Shown here in pieces: positions 8,392 through 18,364 of a DNA stretch of 64,000 nt (its first letter is position 1; the number at the start of each line of letters is the position of its first letter). Origin of the DNA: CALFXN01 sp937957815 (GTDB lineage: Bacteria; Synergistota; Synergistia; Synergistales; Aminobacteriaceae); NCBI GenBank assembly GCA_036788195.1, contig DAIQNX010000011.1:1-64000 (forward strand), in the 5' to 3' direction. Below the pieces are notes generated by a model, which ran no database searches, was not told where the DNA came from, and saw only the letters and a list, made by a program, of their open reading frames with translations. A program made the position numbers and the translations under genes.

Positions 8392-9015
8392 CTAGAGTAC
8401 CCGCAGTTTCCCCAGAAGCGTATCGAGCGATCCCGGATCCGGGATCATGATGACCTTTCCCGAAACATTGGCCCCCGCCCCCGCGACGATGAGCGTCGTA
8501 TTCACGATGAGCGCCGTATCTCCCATCTGTCCGTATATCGACACGACGACATCCAGAATGGACCCCAGCATATCGTGCGCCACTCCCGGCACTGAAATCA
8601 TGTGCGTCGTTCCCATAAGCACATTGATCGCGTTCAGGAAGGAACTCAGGACGATATTCCCGACCTCCGCGAGGGCGCTGTCCCTGATTTCATCGGGGAG
8701 ATCCGGCATTGCGGCCCCCATCTGCTGGACCAGAAGAAGGTCAACGAGCATAGTCGCCTCTTCCTCCGGCAGGATGAAAATCAGGTTGCACGGGAATTCG
8801 CCTTCGGAGCGGACAAACACTGCGGCCACGATGGTTTCCGGCGCGCCGTAGTGTTCCCCGAGCTCGTAGATGGACACCAGCTCGGCCCTTGGGACATCCA
8901 TATCGACGGCACGATCGAGCAGTTTCGAAAGTGCGGTCGCGGCATTTCCCGCACCGATGTTCCCGACCTCCCGGATGGCGTCGAGCTGAAAGGTATTGAA
9001 ATCCCTGAGTTCCAT
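8392..9015 (-). CDS. cheC: CheY-P phosphatase CheC
   Basis: A 207-residue CheC with both phosphatase signatures. The first copy, DAIREVGNIGAGNAATALS (about 12-30), and the second, DSALAEVGNIVLSSFLNAI (about 112-130), each keep the E-x2-N catalytic pair. It dephosphorylates CheY-P and is stimulated by CheD, encoded next door. It lies 23 nt after cheA. Confidence 0.95.
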   Translation of the reverse strand: MELRDFNTFQLDAIREVGNIGAGNAATALSKLLDRAVDMDVPRAELVSIYELGEHYGAPETIVAAVFVRSEGEFPCNLIFILPEEEATMLVDLLLVQQMGAAMPDLPDEIRDSALAEVGNIVLSSFLNAINVLMGTTHMISVPGVAHDMLGSILDVVVSIYGQMGDTALIVNTTLIVAGAGANVSGKVIMIPDPGSLDTLLGKLRVL

Positions 9016-9038
9016 GAAAGTCCGCTCCCTTTTCGGAT

Positions 9039-11129
9039 CTACCGCGCGTACAGTGATGAAACGTCCAGAATAAGCGCGACGTTTCCGTCTCCGAGGATCG
9101 TCGCTCCCGCGATTCCCTTGATTTTCGACAGGAACCTGCCGAGCGACTTGATGACGATTTCCTGCTGCCCGATGAGTTCGTCCACGATGAATCCGATCTT
9201 GTTCTTTCCTGCCTTGACCACGACGACCGGGTATTCCGCATCGTCCCGCTCAGGAGTCGCCGTGCCGAGAATCGAGGCGAGATCCGAAAGCGCCAGGACA
9301 TCGCCGCGCAGGAGTGTTGCCGGAGTGCCGTGGACGGTTTTGACGTTTTCGCGTTTGACGAGAATCGTCTCTTCGACACTCTCGAGCGGAATCGCGTAGA
9401 TTTCGTCCCCGACCTTGATGAGCAGGGCGACGACGATCGCGAGCGTCAGCGGCAGACGGACGAAAACGGATGTCCCCTCACCGAGCTTCGTATGCACCTC
9501 GAACTGTCCGCCGAGGGCCTCGACCTTGGTTTTGACGGCATCCATACCCACACCCCGACCGGAAATATCCGTCACCTTTTCGGCGAGGCTGAACCCCGGA
9601 AGGTAGATCAGGTGAATCAGTTCGTCTTCCGTCATGGCGTCCGCCTGTTCCTGCGTCACGACGCCCTTCCTGAGGGCTTTTTCCTTGACCTTCGCGACGT
9701 CGATCCCGTGTCCGTCGTCGGAAACCTGGATAATGACGCCGCTTCCCTCCTGATACGCGGAGATCGTGATCGTGCCCTTTTCGGCCTTTCCCGCCCTGAC
9801 GCGTTCTTCCGGAACTTCGATCCCGTGATCGAGGCAGTTCCTGATCAGATGAACCATCGGTTCCCCGATTTCATCGATGACGGTCCGGTCAAGCTCGGTC
9901 TCCTGTCCCTCGAGAACAAGCGCGACCTCCTTCTTCAGAGTTTTCGAGAGATCGCGGACGAGCCTCGGGAAGCGTTCGAAGATGAACGAGACGGGCACCA
10001 TCCGCAGCTTCGTCACGAGCTCCTGGATGTCGCCCGAGATCCTGCCGAGTTGCGACAAAGGCTCATCGAACTCGCGAAGCCGGGATTCCTGGACGAGACG
10101 TTCGATTCGCGCCTTCCCGATGACGAGTTCGCCGACGAGATTCATGAGCTTGTCCAAACGCCCGATGTCGACACGAACGGTCTGGGACGCTTTCTTCGAC
10201 GCGTCGGCCGCCTTTTTCGGAGCCTGCGCGTCAGCCTTCGGCAAAGTCCCGATCCGTTTTTCGGGAGACATTTCAGGAGTCCGGTCGGCCGAAGGTTCAG
10301 CTTCGGATGGCGGAATGATTTCCTCCTCCACCGTAACCGAATCCGCTTCCTGCGCGGAAGGTTCGGCTTTCGGTTCCGGTACCTGTGCGACGCCGAGTTC
10401 GCGGACTTCGACGGCAGCCAGTTCGCTGACACGCGAGAGCGTCGCTTCGATCTGTTCGGATCCGCTTCCGGTACTGACGTATACCGTGAATTCCTGGGAG
10501 AATTGCTCGTTTTCGAGCGCTTCGACCGGAGGTATCGTTTTGATGAGGTCTCCGAGTTCCTCGAGACGGCTCACGACCATATACGCTCTGGCCGCTTTGA
10601 GAAGACAGCTCGGGGAAAGGACGACACGAACCTCGTAGACGTTCATCCCGAGTCCCCTCGCCTCCCGGATCCACTCTTCGTCCTGCCCCGAAAGAGGCTC
10701 TTCCTTCGTCGTTTTCGCGGTCTCCACCGAACGGTCCGCCTTCACGGACGCGCGGATCGACGCCACGAGCGCCTCCGTCTCGACGGATGCGTCGTTTCCT
10801 CCGCCTCTGATGGAGTCGACCATCGACTGCATGGTATCGAGAGATCGGAACAGAAGGTCGATGTCTTCTCCACGCAGGGAATACTCTCCTTTCCGCACTC
10901 CGTCGAGCATGTCCTCGATGGCGTGCGTGAGCGACGCCATCTTCTCGAAGCCCATTGTCGCCGACATACCCTTGAGGGTGTGGGCGGACCGAAAGATCTC
11001 ATTGATCGCGTCGGGATTCGACGGATCGTTCTCCACGAGGAGAATCAGATCATCGAGGTGCTTCAGGTTGTCCCCGGCCTCGTCGAGGAACGCGCCGAGA
11101 TACTGACTCATATCCATTCCAGTCGTCAC
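9039..11129 (-). CDS. cheA: Chemotaxis histidine kinase CheA
   Basis: A 696-residue CheA with all five domains. The P1 HPt domain has the phosphoryl-accepting His in SAHTLKGMSATMGF (about 50-63). A P2-like CheY-binding domain covers about 160-245, followed by an acidic/proline linker. P3 dimerisation is at about 325-385. The P4 kinase has the N box RNCLDHGIE, DDGHGID and GRGVGMDAVK (about 430-560). A P5 CheW-like domain ends the protein. The GTG at 11129 has GGGGA about 9 nt upstream; ATG codons at 11117 and 11111 are alternatives. No cheW gene lies between cheA and cheC. Confidence 0.95.
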   Translation of the reverse strand: MTTGMDMSQYLGAFLDEAGDNLKHLDDLILLVENDPSNPDAINEIFRSAHTLKGMSATMGFEKMASLTHAIEDMLDGVRKGEYSLRGEDIDLLFRSLDTMQSMVDSIRGGGNDASVETEALVASIRASVKADRSVETAKTTKEEPLSGQDEEWIREARGLGMNVYEVRVVLSPSCLLKAARAYMVVSRLEELGDLIKTIPPVEALENEQFSQEFTVYVSTGSGSEQIEATLSRVSELAAVEVRELGVAQVPEPKAEPSAQEADSVTVEEEIIPPSEAEPSADRTPEMSPEKRIGTLPKADAQAPKKAADASKKASQTVRVDIGRLDKLMNLVGELVIGKARIERLVQESRLREFDEPLSQLGRISGDIQELVTKLRMVPVSFIFERFPRLVRDLSKTLKKEVALVLEGQETELDRTVIDEIGEPMVHLIRNCLDHGIEVPEERVRAGKAEKGTITISAYQEGSGVIIQVSDDGHGIDVAKVKEKALRKGVVTQEQADAMTEDELIHLIYLPGFSLAEKVTDISGRGVGMDAVKTKVEALGGQFEVHTKLGEGTSVFVRLPLTLAIVVALLIKVGDEIYAIPLESVEETILVKRENVKTVHGTPATLLRGDVLALSDLASILGTATPERDDAEYPVVVVKAGKNKIGFIVDELIGQQEIVIKSLGRFLSKIKGIAGATILGDGNVALILDVSSLYAR

Positions 11130-11158
11130 GGATCATCATCCCCAGACATCGAAATTTC

Positions 11159-12232
11159 TCATCCTCGCACAGCTCTCATGATGGCTTCCGGGATTTCGTG
11201 CAACGGCAGAAGCTCGTCAACCACCCCGGCTTCCGACGCGGCTTTCGGCATGCCAAAGACAACACACGTTTCCTGAGACTCCGCGATGATATGCGCTCCC
11301 TTTCCGTGAAGCGCCACAGCTCCATCGGTTCCATCCCGTCCCATTCCTGTCAGGATAACACCGACCACGTTCCCACCCACTTCGTCGGCAACGCTCAGAA
11401 AGAGGATGTTCGCCGACGGCTTGACGGAAAGAAGCGGAGGCATGTCCGAAAGAGCGCAGTAATACTCCCCCGATGTTCTCCGTCGTACGAGCATATGATA
11501 GCCGCCGGGCGCGATTACCGCCATACCCGGCTGCAGATCGACCGACTCCGCCCCTTCGATGATCCGCAGGGCGGAGATCGAGTCGAGACGATTTGCAAAG
11601 GACTTCGTGAAATCTTTCGGCATGTGCTGCACGACGACAATGGGAACGGGAAACGTCGTCGGAAGCTGCGAAAGGACGTGCTGGAGCGCCCGCGGACCTC
11701 CGGTCGACGCGGCGATCGCCACCATCACCGGTCGTCCCCTTTGCGCGGTAACACGAGGTTGCTGTTCGCGGGGAGGCGTGACGTATGTCTGCGGTCGTGC
11801 TTCGACGCGCCGGATCGGACCGATTTTCGCGGTGCTTGCGGCCACGACTTTGGAGATGAGGTCGGCGGTCACGTCCCTCATATTCAGAGAGATATGACCG
11901 GACGGTTTCGCGATGAAATCGACCGCTCCGGCCGAAAGCGCCTTCAAAGTCACCTGAGCGCCTTCCTGCGTCAGGCTGCTGACCATGATAACGGGGACGG
12001 GTGTCGTACGCATGAGGTATTCCAGCGTTGCAAGACCGTCTCTCTTCGGCATTTCCACATCCAGCGTCACCACGTCGGGACGGAGCGACGCGACCTTGTC
12101 GCATGCGTCCTCTCCGTCCCTCGCCGTTCCGATGACTTCGATCCTGGAATCGGACGAAAGAATATCGCTGATGACTTTCCGCATAAACGAAGAATCGTCC
12201 ACAACGAGAACCCGGATCGTCGAACCCGGCAT
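11159..12232 (-). CDS. cheB: Receptor methylesterase / response regulator CheB
   Basis: A 357-residue CheB. The N-terminal receiver (about 1-125) has VLVVDDSSFMRKVI, the phospho-acceptor Asp in VTLDVEMPKRDG and a KPSG motif. A linker leads to the methylesterase domain with the catalytic Ser in AIAASTGGPRAL (about 180), His in VVQHMPKDF and Asp in LTGMGRDGTDG. It removes methyl groups from receptors upon phosphorylation by CheA. ATG at 12232 has a strong GGGGGGAG SD. Confidence 0.96.
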   Translation of the reverse strand: MPGSTIRVLVVDDSSFMRKVISDILSSDSRIEVIGTARDGEDACDKVASLRPDVVTLDVEMPKRDGLATLEYLMRTTPVPVIMVSSLTQEGAQVTLKALSAGAVDFIAKPSGHISLNMRDVTADLISKVVAASTAKIGPIRRVEARPQTYVTPPREQQPRVTAQRGRPVMVAIAASTGGPRALQHVLSQLPTTFPVPIVVVQHMPKDFTKSFANRLDSISALRIIEGAESVDLQPGMAVIAPGGYHMLVRRRTSGEYYCALSDMPPLLSVKPSANILFLSVADEVGGNVVGVILTGMGRDGTDGAVALHGKGAHIIAESQETCVVFGMPKAASEAGVVDELLPLHEIPEAIMRAVRG

Positions 12233-12254
12233 CGCGCTCCCCCCTTTCCCGGCC

Positions 12255-12920
12255 TTACCTGCCGGCCAGTTCGGACTGGCGAATATATGCGACAAGAGTT
12301 TTTTCCAGTATCGTCGGAAGCCGCTCAAACGCAAAACCGAGATCGAATCTCTCCTCGGACGGGCTCTTGCGAACCAGGGAAGCCGCCAGAAGAAACGGCA
12401 CTTCCGACAGGATGAACCGGAGAAAGAAACGATCCTTCAGTTCGAGACGGACTCCGACCGAAACAGGGACTGCCATTCCCACTCCGCCGAGGCTGATATC
12501 CTTTACCGTCGCCTGAAACCATTCCCGCAATCCGAGACCGTCAGAAGACGCGGATAGACGGAACAGAAAAACCCGCAAAGTCGACGGGACACGAACAAAC
12601 GAACGTCTCTGAATTTTCTCGGCATCTCCGACGATCCCGAGCAACAGGAGCGGAATCGTTTCGGAGAGTGAGTTCCGGACAACCGCGACCGGAATCTGAT
12701 AGATGTTCCCCTCAACCTCGAGGCGAAGCTTCAGCTCAACGTTCCGCATCACGGGCAGGAGCGCCGCGCGGAGCATAGGATGAGAAACGCAGAGGACCTC
12801 CGATCGGATGTCCTCGAGTCGGGTCGCGTAGATCCCCTTGTACAGGCCGGTATCGATGATCAGCGTTCCCTTGCAGCCGATTCTGGAGTCAAGGACGCGG
12901 AGCAATTCCTCCGGGGACAT
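12255..12920 (-). CDS. YcgR-like PilZ-domain flagellar brake protein
   Basis: A 221-residue protein with an N-terminal YcgR-like beta domain (about 1-95) and a C-terminal PilZ domain. The PilZ domain starts with the c-di-GMP-binding QRRSFVRVP (about 105-113) and continues with the second signature VKDISLGGVGMAV (about 140). Such proteins bind c-di-GMP and slow the flagellar motor. The ATG at 12920 is chosen because GGGG lies about 10 nt upstream; the GTG at 12941 has no SD. It sits between flhG and cheB and is likely cotranscribed. Confidence 0.9.
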   Translation of the reverse strand: MSPEELLRVLDSRIGCKGTLIIDTGLYKGIYATRLEDIRSEVLCVSHPMLRAALLPVMRNVELKLRLEVEGNIYQIPVAVVRNSLSETIPLLLLGIVGDAEKIQRRSFVRVPSTLRVFLFRLSASSDGLGLREWFQATVKDISLGGVGMAVPVSVGVRLELKDRFFLRFILSEVPFLLAASLVRKSPSEERFDLGFAFERLPTILEKTLVAYIRQSELAGR

Positions 12921-12924
12921 GGCG

Positions 12925-13836
12925 TCAGACCCCGAGTCCACGCACGAGCCGCATGAAGAAGGCCTTCATTCCGCGTCCCGTCGGAACGGATTCTCCCGTT
13001 TCACCGTCCCTCGAGAACTTTCTCGCTATGCGGCGGATACACTTCGCGGCATCCCCCTGGGGAGAGCCGATGAGAAAGGGCCTCCGGAAGCGCACCGCGT
13101 CGAGAACGGTATCGTCGCGAAGGATATACCCCGCGTTCGCGACGGGAAGACGAAGAAACTGGTCCGCTGCGAGCTGGATCCGTTCCGCCACCTCCAGAGC
13201 CTCTTTGTCGGTCTTCGCCATATTGACGACGAGACTGACGTCGATCCGGCTCCTGGACGCAAGGGCGAGAGCTTTCAGGACTCCGTACGCATCCCGGACC
13301 GAGGTCGGTTCCGGCGTCGTGACGAGGAGCGTCGTATCGGCCGCAAGGGCGAAGGAGAGGACCGACCGGTGTATTCCGGCTCCCGTGTCGATGACGAGCA
13401 GGTCCGCCATTCCCTCGAGGCTGCCTATTTTTTCTATGAGGAGCGCCTGTCCCGTCTCGTCGAGGTCGGCCATCTCCTGAACGCCTGGCCCTCCGGGAAG
13501 CACCGTGACGTTCCGGTCGATCCGGACGAGAATGTCCTCGACGGTCTTCCCTCCCGAAATCACGCTCGCAAGAGTGTGACGGGGCGTGATGCCGCAAATC
13601 AGATCGACGTTCGCCATCCCGAGATCCGCGTCGAGGAGGAGAATCCGCATTCCGGATTCTCCGAGCGCGAGCGCAAGATTGACGGAGATGTTGCTCTTGC
13701 CGACTCCTCCCTTTCCGCTGACGACTGCGATCGAACGAAGTCCCGCGAGACCTCTCGACGGTTTCCGCTGAATCTCGATGAGCCTGCGCAGATCGTCCGC
13801 CTGATCGACCGCCGGGGACTGATACCGGTTATCCAT
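12925..13836 (-). CDS. flhG: MinD-like ATPase FlhG (FleN/YlxH)
   Basis: A 303-residue ParA/MinD-type ATPase. The deviant Walker A SGKGGVGKSNISVNLALALG lies at about 40-59. It is preceded by a basic N-terminal helix (LRRLIEIQRKPS) of the kind that stimulates FlhF GTPase, and followed by LLLDADLGMANVDLICG. With FlhF it controls flagellar number and position. It overlaps flhF by 8 nt. Confidence 0.93.
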   Translation of the reverse strand: MDNRYQSPAVDQADDLRRLIEIQRKPSRGLAGLRSIAVVSGKGGVGKSNISVNLALALGESGMRILLLDADLGMANVDLICGITPRHTLASVISGGKTVEDILVRIDRNVTVLPGGPGVQEMADLDETGQALLIEKIGSLEGMADLLVIDTGAGIHRSVLSFALAADTTLLVTTPEPTSVRDAYGVLKALALASRSRIDVSLVVNMAKTDKEALEVAERIQLAADQFLRLPVANAGYILRDDTVLDAVRFRRPFLIGSPQGDAAKCIRRIARKFSRDGETGESVPTGRGMKAFFMRLVRGLGV

Positions 13837-15133
13837 CGCCGATATTCCCCGGCATCAGAAGAAGATCGGCGAAACGGACTCCCGAAGCGACCTCGATGTC
13901 GTTCGGAACGTTCTGCCCGGTCGTCAGGAACGAGACCGGACGATCGAAATCCTCGACGATGTCGAGAAGCGCACCGTACGTCGATGTCTCGTCGATCTTC
14001 GTGAAGAGGAAACTTGTCACGGGAACGACGCCGGTCTTCCTGACGACTTCGAGCATATCGCGATATTTCATGTTCGCCGCGATCAGAAGATGAACGGCGT
14101 CGGGACGGAAGGCTCCGTAGAGCGACGACAGTTCGTCGACTCGTTTCGTGTCCTTCTGGCTTCGTCCTGCGGTGTCCAAAAGGACGAGATCCGCATCTTG
14201 ATGCTTCGTAAGGACCTCGTCAATGGTTTCAGGTTCGAAAATGACTTCCATGGGAACTCCGAGGATTTTCGCGTAGGTCCGAAGCTGTTCGACGGCGGCT
14301 ATCCTGTAGGTATCGGCCGTAAGGAGCAAAACTTTCCGGCGTTCCCAGAGCGCGCTGATCGCCGCGAGTTTCGCGATCGTCGTGGTCTTTCCGACTCCTG
14401 TCGGGCCGACGAACATCACCCTCCTGCCGCCGAGGGAGTCCGCCGGGGTCGTTCCCGTCGCCTTCACGCGGGCGGCGAGCCATTCCGGAAACGTCCGGCC
14501 GTCGTTCTCCCGAGCGTATCGCTCGACGAGCGTCCGGGCCCGCTGCGGGCTCACCTCCATACCCAGAAGCTTCGCCAGCAGCGGCGAATTTCCCGCCGTA
14601 CCGTCGTGATCCGGCGGAGATTCCCGTTCTTCTTCGATGTGCCGGATGACTTCGGACAACCGCCTCGAGAGCTCCGAGACCTCGTGTTCGAGCTTCGACG
14701 GAGCAGGTCCCCCCGAAAGGCTTTCGTACGCCTTTCTGGAGGTCGATGTCGCCAGGGCCAGGCCTTCCCTCGACAACCGGAGCGTATCCCCGTCGTCCGT
14801 TGAAGCGGGGGGCGGAAGCGGCTCGGAAGTACCGGCAGTGGCCGGAATGGGCGTCTGGGAAACGGCGCTCTCGGAAAGCGCCTTCCGGGCCTCCAGAAGT
14901 TTCTGGAAGGCCATCATCCGCTCGCGTTTCGATTCGTCCCCTTCCCGTTTCTCCTCCTCGAGGACACCGGCCGACACGAGAAGCACGGTTTTGCGGAAAA
15001 ATCCCAGAAATCCTCCGGTCCTGACGGGGCGCGTCGAAAGGACGACGGCGTCCCGGCCCAGTCGTTCGCCGGCGATGCGCATCGCCTCGGCATCGTCCCT
15101 CGCCTCGAAAGTGATCTGCTGGAGAACCCGCAT
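13829..15133 (-). CDS. flhF: SRP-type GTPase FlhF
   Basis: A 434-residue FlhF. Its basic/variable N-terminal B domain (about 1-130) is followed by an N domain and then the G domain with P-loop VMFVGPTGVGKTTTIAKLAA (about 235-254). G3 is VLLDTAGRSQKD and G4 is TKIDE. FlhF places the first flagellar components at the membrane. The ATG at 15133 directly abuts the flhA stop. Confidence 0.95.
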   Translation of the reverse strand: MRVLQQITFEARDDAEAMRIAGERLGRDAVVLSTRPVRTGGFLGFFRKTVLLVSAGVLEEEKREGDESKRERMMAFQKLLEARKALSESAVSQTPIPATAGTSEPLPPPASTDDGDTLRLSREGLALATSTSRKAYESLSGGPAPSKLEHEVSELSRRLSEVIRHIEEERESPPDHDGTAGNSPLLAKLLGMEVSPQRARTLVERYARENDGRTFPEWLAARVKATGTTPADSLGGRRVMFVGPTGVGKTTTIAKLAAISALWERRKVLLLTADTYRIAAVEQLRTYAKILGVPMEVIFEPETIDEVLTKHQDADLVLLDTAGRSQKDTKRVDELSSLYGAFRPDAVHLLIAANMKYRDMLEVVRKTGVVPVTSFLFTKIDETSTYGALLDIVEDFDRPVSFLTTGQNVPNDIEVASGVRFADLLLMPGNIGDG

Positions 15134-17248
15134 TTACTCCACCATCCCGATGGATTTGACTTGAACACCCTGCGAAAGCTCATTATAAGATACCACAAAT
15201 ATGCTCGGCAGCGAGGTTTCGAGTATGCGGCGCACGACGAGGCGAACGTCCGGATGCACGAGAAGCACCGGCGACGCCCCCGTGACGGCCATTTCCTCGG
15301 CGGCCTTCGAGACGCTCGCGATGAAACGCTGGACTTCGCGCGGATCCATTGCGAGCTGCCACCCCTGCATAATATCCCCGTGCACCGATTTCTTGATGAT
15401 TTCCTCCCATTTCGGAGAGAGCGTCCCCACCATGACCATGCCGTTCTCTCCCTGAACGCGCAATGTGATGATCCGCGCGAGCGATTCGCGAACCCGTTCC
15501 GTCAGAAAGTCGACGCTTCGGGATATCTTTCCGAAATCCGCGAGGGATTCGAAGATGCTCACGAGATCCCGGATCGGGATCGATTCCCGAACGAGGTTCT
15601 GCAACACCTTCTGGATCTCCCCGAGCGACAGGGAGGACATCATCTCCTCGACGACTGCCGGAGCGCTTTCCTTCACCATATCGACGACCTTCTGAACCTC
15701 CTGTCGCGTCAGAAGTTCGGCGCCGTACCGCTTGATGATCTCCGACAGATGCGTCGCCAGGACGGACGGGGCATCGACGACCGTGTATCCGGCCGCCTCC
15801 GCCTTGTCCCTGAGTTCGGGGGTAATCCAGACGGCTTTGAGTCCGAAGGCGGGTTCGGTCGTCGGAACTCCGACGATCTCCTCCTGAACGGCACCCGTGT
15901 CCATGGCGAGATAGTGGTCCGGCAGCAACTCTCCGCGCCCCGTTTCCGCCCCCTTGACGCGAATGACGTATTCCGTCGGTCGGATCTGAATGTTGTCGCG
16001 GATCCTTATCGGCGGCACGACGAGCCCCAGCTCCATCGCCATCTGCTTCCGGATCGTACCGATACGGTCGAGCATATCGCCTCCCTGGGCCGGATCGACG
16101 AGAGGGATGACGGCATAGCCGATCTCCGCCTCCATCGGATCCACGGTGAGAAGCCGCATCACGTCTTCCGGAGATGTCGACGGTTTCTGGGGCTGAGCCG
16201 CTGCTCCTGGAGACTTTCCCTCCTGACCGGGTTTGGCGCCTCCTTTTCCGGATCCCTTGGCCGCTACGGCCTGCTGGACGAGTCCCTCGCGACGGACCCA
16301 GTACCCCATGAGTCCTGTGAAGGCCGCCAGCGTCACGAACGGAATCGTGGGAAGTCCCGGAATCACGGCAAGCCCGAGAAGAAATGTCGAAGCGATAAAG
16401 AGCGGACGGGGGTACGCCGTAAGCGACGTGACGATATCCCGCCCGAGATCGGCTTCTCCGGCGGCTCTCGTCACGATGACGCCAGTCGCCGTCGAAAAAA
16501 GCAGTGCAGGAATCTGTGAAACCAGACCGTCGCCAACCGTCAGCAGCGTATAGAGCCCGAGAGCCCGGTCGAGCGTCAACCCCCGCTGAAGCACGCCGAT
16601 CGAGAGGCCGCCAACCACGTTGATGACCGTAATGATCAGTCCGGCGATGGCATCTCCCTTGACGAACTTCGACGCGCCGTCCATCGCTCCGTAGAAGTCC
16701 GCCTCCCGCTGAATGTTGAGTCGCCGCTCCTTGGCTCCGGTGTCGTCGATCAGACCGGCGTTGAGATCCGCGTCTATCGCCATCTGCTTGCCGGGCATGG
16801 CGTCGAGCGTGAAGCGCGCCGCGACTTCGGCGACACGTTCGGCGCCCTTCGTGATGACGATGAACTGGATGATGACAAGGATCAGGAAGACGACCGCGCC
16901 GACGACGTAATTTCCTCCGACGACGAAATTGCCGAAGGCGTTGATGACCTGCCCCGCGTCGCCGCGGAGCAGGATCAGTCGCGTCGTCGAGACGTTCAGT
17001 GCCAGCCGGAACAGCGTCACGATGAGCAGAATCGTGGGAAAAGCGGCGAGATCGAGGGCCCTGTGGGCATAGAATGTCGCGAGAAGCACCACGACTCCGA
17101 GCGCGATGTTGAGCGACAGAAGAATGTCCAGAAGCCCGGTCGGCAGCGGGACGATCATCATTCCGACAATCAGCGCGACAAGCGCGGCCATACCGAGGTC
17201 GGAATACTGAAGCATCTTTCGGAACGTCGTCGTATTGGCCTGTGCCAC
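15134..17248 (-). CDS. flhA: Flagellar type III export gate protein FlhA
   Basis: A 704-residue FlhA. About eight membrane helices occupy the first ~330 residues, with the conserved FHIPEP-family cytosolic loop RVAEVAARFTLDAMPGKQMA and DADLNAGLID. A large cytosolic domain follows that docks chaperone-substrate complexes. The GTG at 17248 is chosen: GGAGGGGAT lies 6 nt upstream and the next ATG would remove the conserved start. It lies 3 nt after flhB. Confidence 0.97.
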   Translation of the reverse strand: MAQANTTTFRKMLQYSDLGMAALVALIVGMMIVPLPTGLLDILLSLNIALGVVVLLATFYAHRALDLAAFPTILLIVTLFRLALNVSTTRLILLRGDAGQVINAFGNFVVGGNYVVGAVVFLILVIIQFIVITKGAERVAEVAARFTLDAMPGKQMAIDADLNAGLIDDTGAKERRLNIQREADFYGAMDGASKFVKGDAIAGLIITVINVVGGLSIGVLQRGLTLDRALGLYTLLTVGDGLVSQIPALLFSTATGVIVTRAAGEADLGRDIVTSLTAYPRPLFIASTFLLGLAVIPGLPTIPFVTLAAFTGLMGYWVRREGLVQQAVAAKGSGKGGAKPGQEGKSPGAAAQPQKPSTSPEDVMRLLTVDPMEAEIGYAVIPLVDPAQGGDMLDRIGTIRKQMAMELGLVVPPIRIRDNIQIRPTEYVIRVKGAETGRGELLPDHYLAMDTGAVQEEIVGVPTTEPAFGLKAVWITPELRDKAEAAGYTVVDAPSVLATHLSEIIKRYGAELLTRQEVQKVVDMVKESAPAVVEEMMSSLSLGEIQKVLQNLVRESIPIRDLVSIFESLADFGKISRSVDFLTERVRESLARIITLRVQGENGMVMVGTLSPKWEEIIKKSVHGDIMQGWQLAMDPREVQRFIASVSKAAEEMAVTGASPVLLVHPDVRLVVRRILETSLPSIFVVSYNELSQGVQVKSIGMVE

Positions 17249-17251
17249 GAA

Positions 17252-18364
17252 TTATCCCCTCCGCCCGTATTGTACCGGAGAATTCCCCGATCGCCGCGTC
17301 CCTTCGGCCCGTTTTATCCGGTAGACGAAGGCGAGAACTTCCGCCACGGCCTTATAGAGAGATTCGGGAATCGAATCGCCGATCTCAAGTTCCCGGTACA
17401 GGGCGCGAGCCAGCGGAACATTCTCGATCACGGGGACCCCGCTCTCTTCCGCGATCGCCCGGATCCTCCTTGCGAGAAACCCCTTTCCCTTCGCGACGAC
17501 TTCGGGGGCCTCCATGACCTTCCTGTCGTACTGAAGCGCAATGGCGAGCGTCGTCGGGTTCGTGATAACGACATCGGCCTTCGGGACGGCTGCCATCATG
17601 CGCTTCCTCGCGATTTCCCGCTGCTTCTGCCGTATTTTGCTCTTGAGCATCGGGTCGCCTTCCATCTGCTTGTACTCTTCTTTGATCTCCTGTTTGCTCA
17701 TGCGGATGGAACGTTCGAACTCCCACCGCTGATACACATAGTCGAAGAGCGCGATGACAAGCAGCAGAAACGCGAACTTCGCGCAGAGCGCCCAGACTCG
17801 GTCCGCTATGACGCCGATGCCCGAGTCGACCGGATATCGGATGGCCTCGATGAATCCCGCAGTCTCGTTTTTCAGGGCGCTGTAGAGAACGATCCCGAAA
17901 AGGGAAGCTTTGAACAGCCCCTTCACCATCTCGGCGATAGAGCGAAGGGAGAGAATCTTCTTCATGCCGCTCACGGGGTTGAGACGGTCGAAACGGGGCG
18001 TCAGCGGCTTGGTCGTCAGTTCGAAGCCAACCTGCGACACCACGACGGCGAACGCCGAAAGCCCGGACGCGAGCGCGACCGGACCCCAGATAACGAGGAA
18101 CCGTTTCAGAGACTCGAGTCCGAGCGTCATTCCCCAGTCGCTCTGATGGAACGCACGGTCTCCCATATACCGGATCACCGAGCGGATATTCTCCACAAGA
18201 CCGTCCTTCATCCAGTTTCCCAGGACCAGGACGACGAAGAGTCCCACGAGGATGATCACGGCCGCGTCGAGATCGTTGCTCTTCGCGACACGCCCCTCTT
18301 CGCGCTCCCGACGGCGTTTTCTCGGGGTCGCCGGCTCCGTGCGCTCCTGCGCGAAGAACTGCAA
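17252..18364 (-). CDS. flhB: Flagellar export switch protein FlhB
   Basis: A 370-residue FlhB. It opens with QFFAQERTEPATPRKRR and has four membrane helices between about 25 and 200. The cytosolic linker (SKQEIKEEYKQMEGDP) leads to the C-terminal autocleavage domain. The normal NPTH cleavage tetrad reads NPTT here (17549-17560). The start is uncertain. TTG at 18364 has GGAG 6 nt upstream and gives a family-typical N-terminus. An ATG at 18484, overlapping the fliR end, would add 40 poorly conserved residues and fill the 110-nt gap. Confidence 0.92.
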   Translation of the reverse strand: MQFFAQERTEPATPRKRRREREEGRVAKSNDLDAAVIILVGLFVVLVLGNWMKDGLVENIRSVIRYMGDRAFHQSDWGMTLGLESLKRFLVIWGPVALASGLSAFAVVVSQVGFELTTKPLTPRFDRLNPVSGMKKILSLRSIAEMVKGLFKASLFGIVLYSALKNETAGFIEAIRYPVDSGIGVIADRVWALCAKFAFLLLVIALFDYVYQRWEFERSIRMSKQEIKEEYKQMEGDPMLKSKIRQKQREIARKRMMAAVPKADVVITNPTTLAIALQYDRKVMEAPEVVAKGKGFLARRIRAIAEESGVPVIENVPLARALYRELEIGDSIPESLYKAVAEVLAFVYRIKRAEGTRRSGNSPVQYGRRG

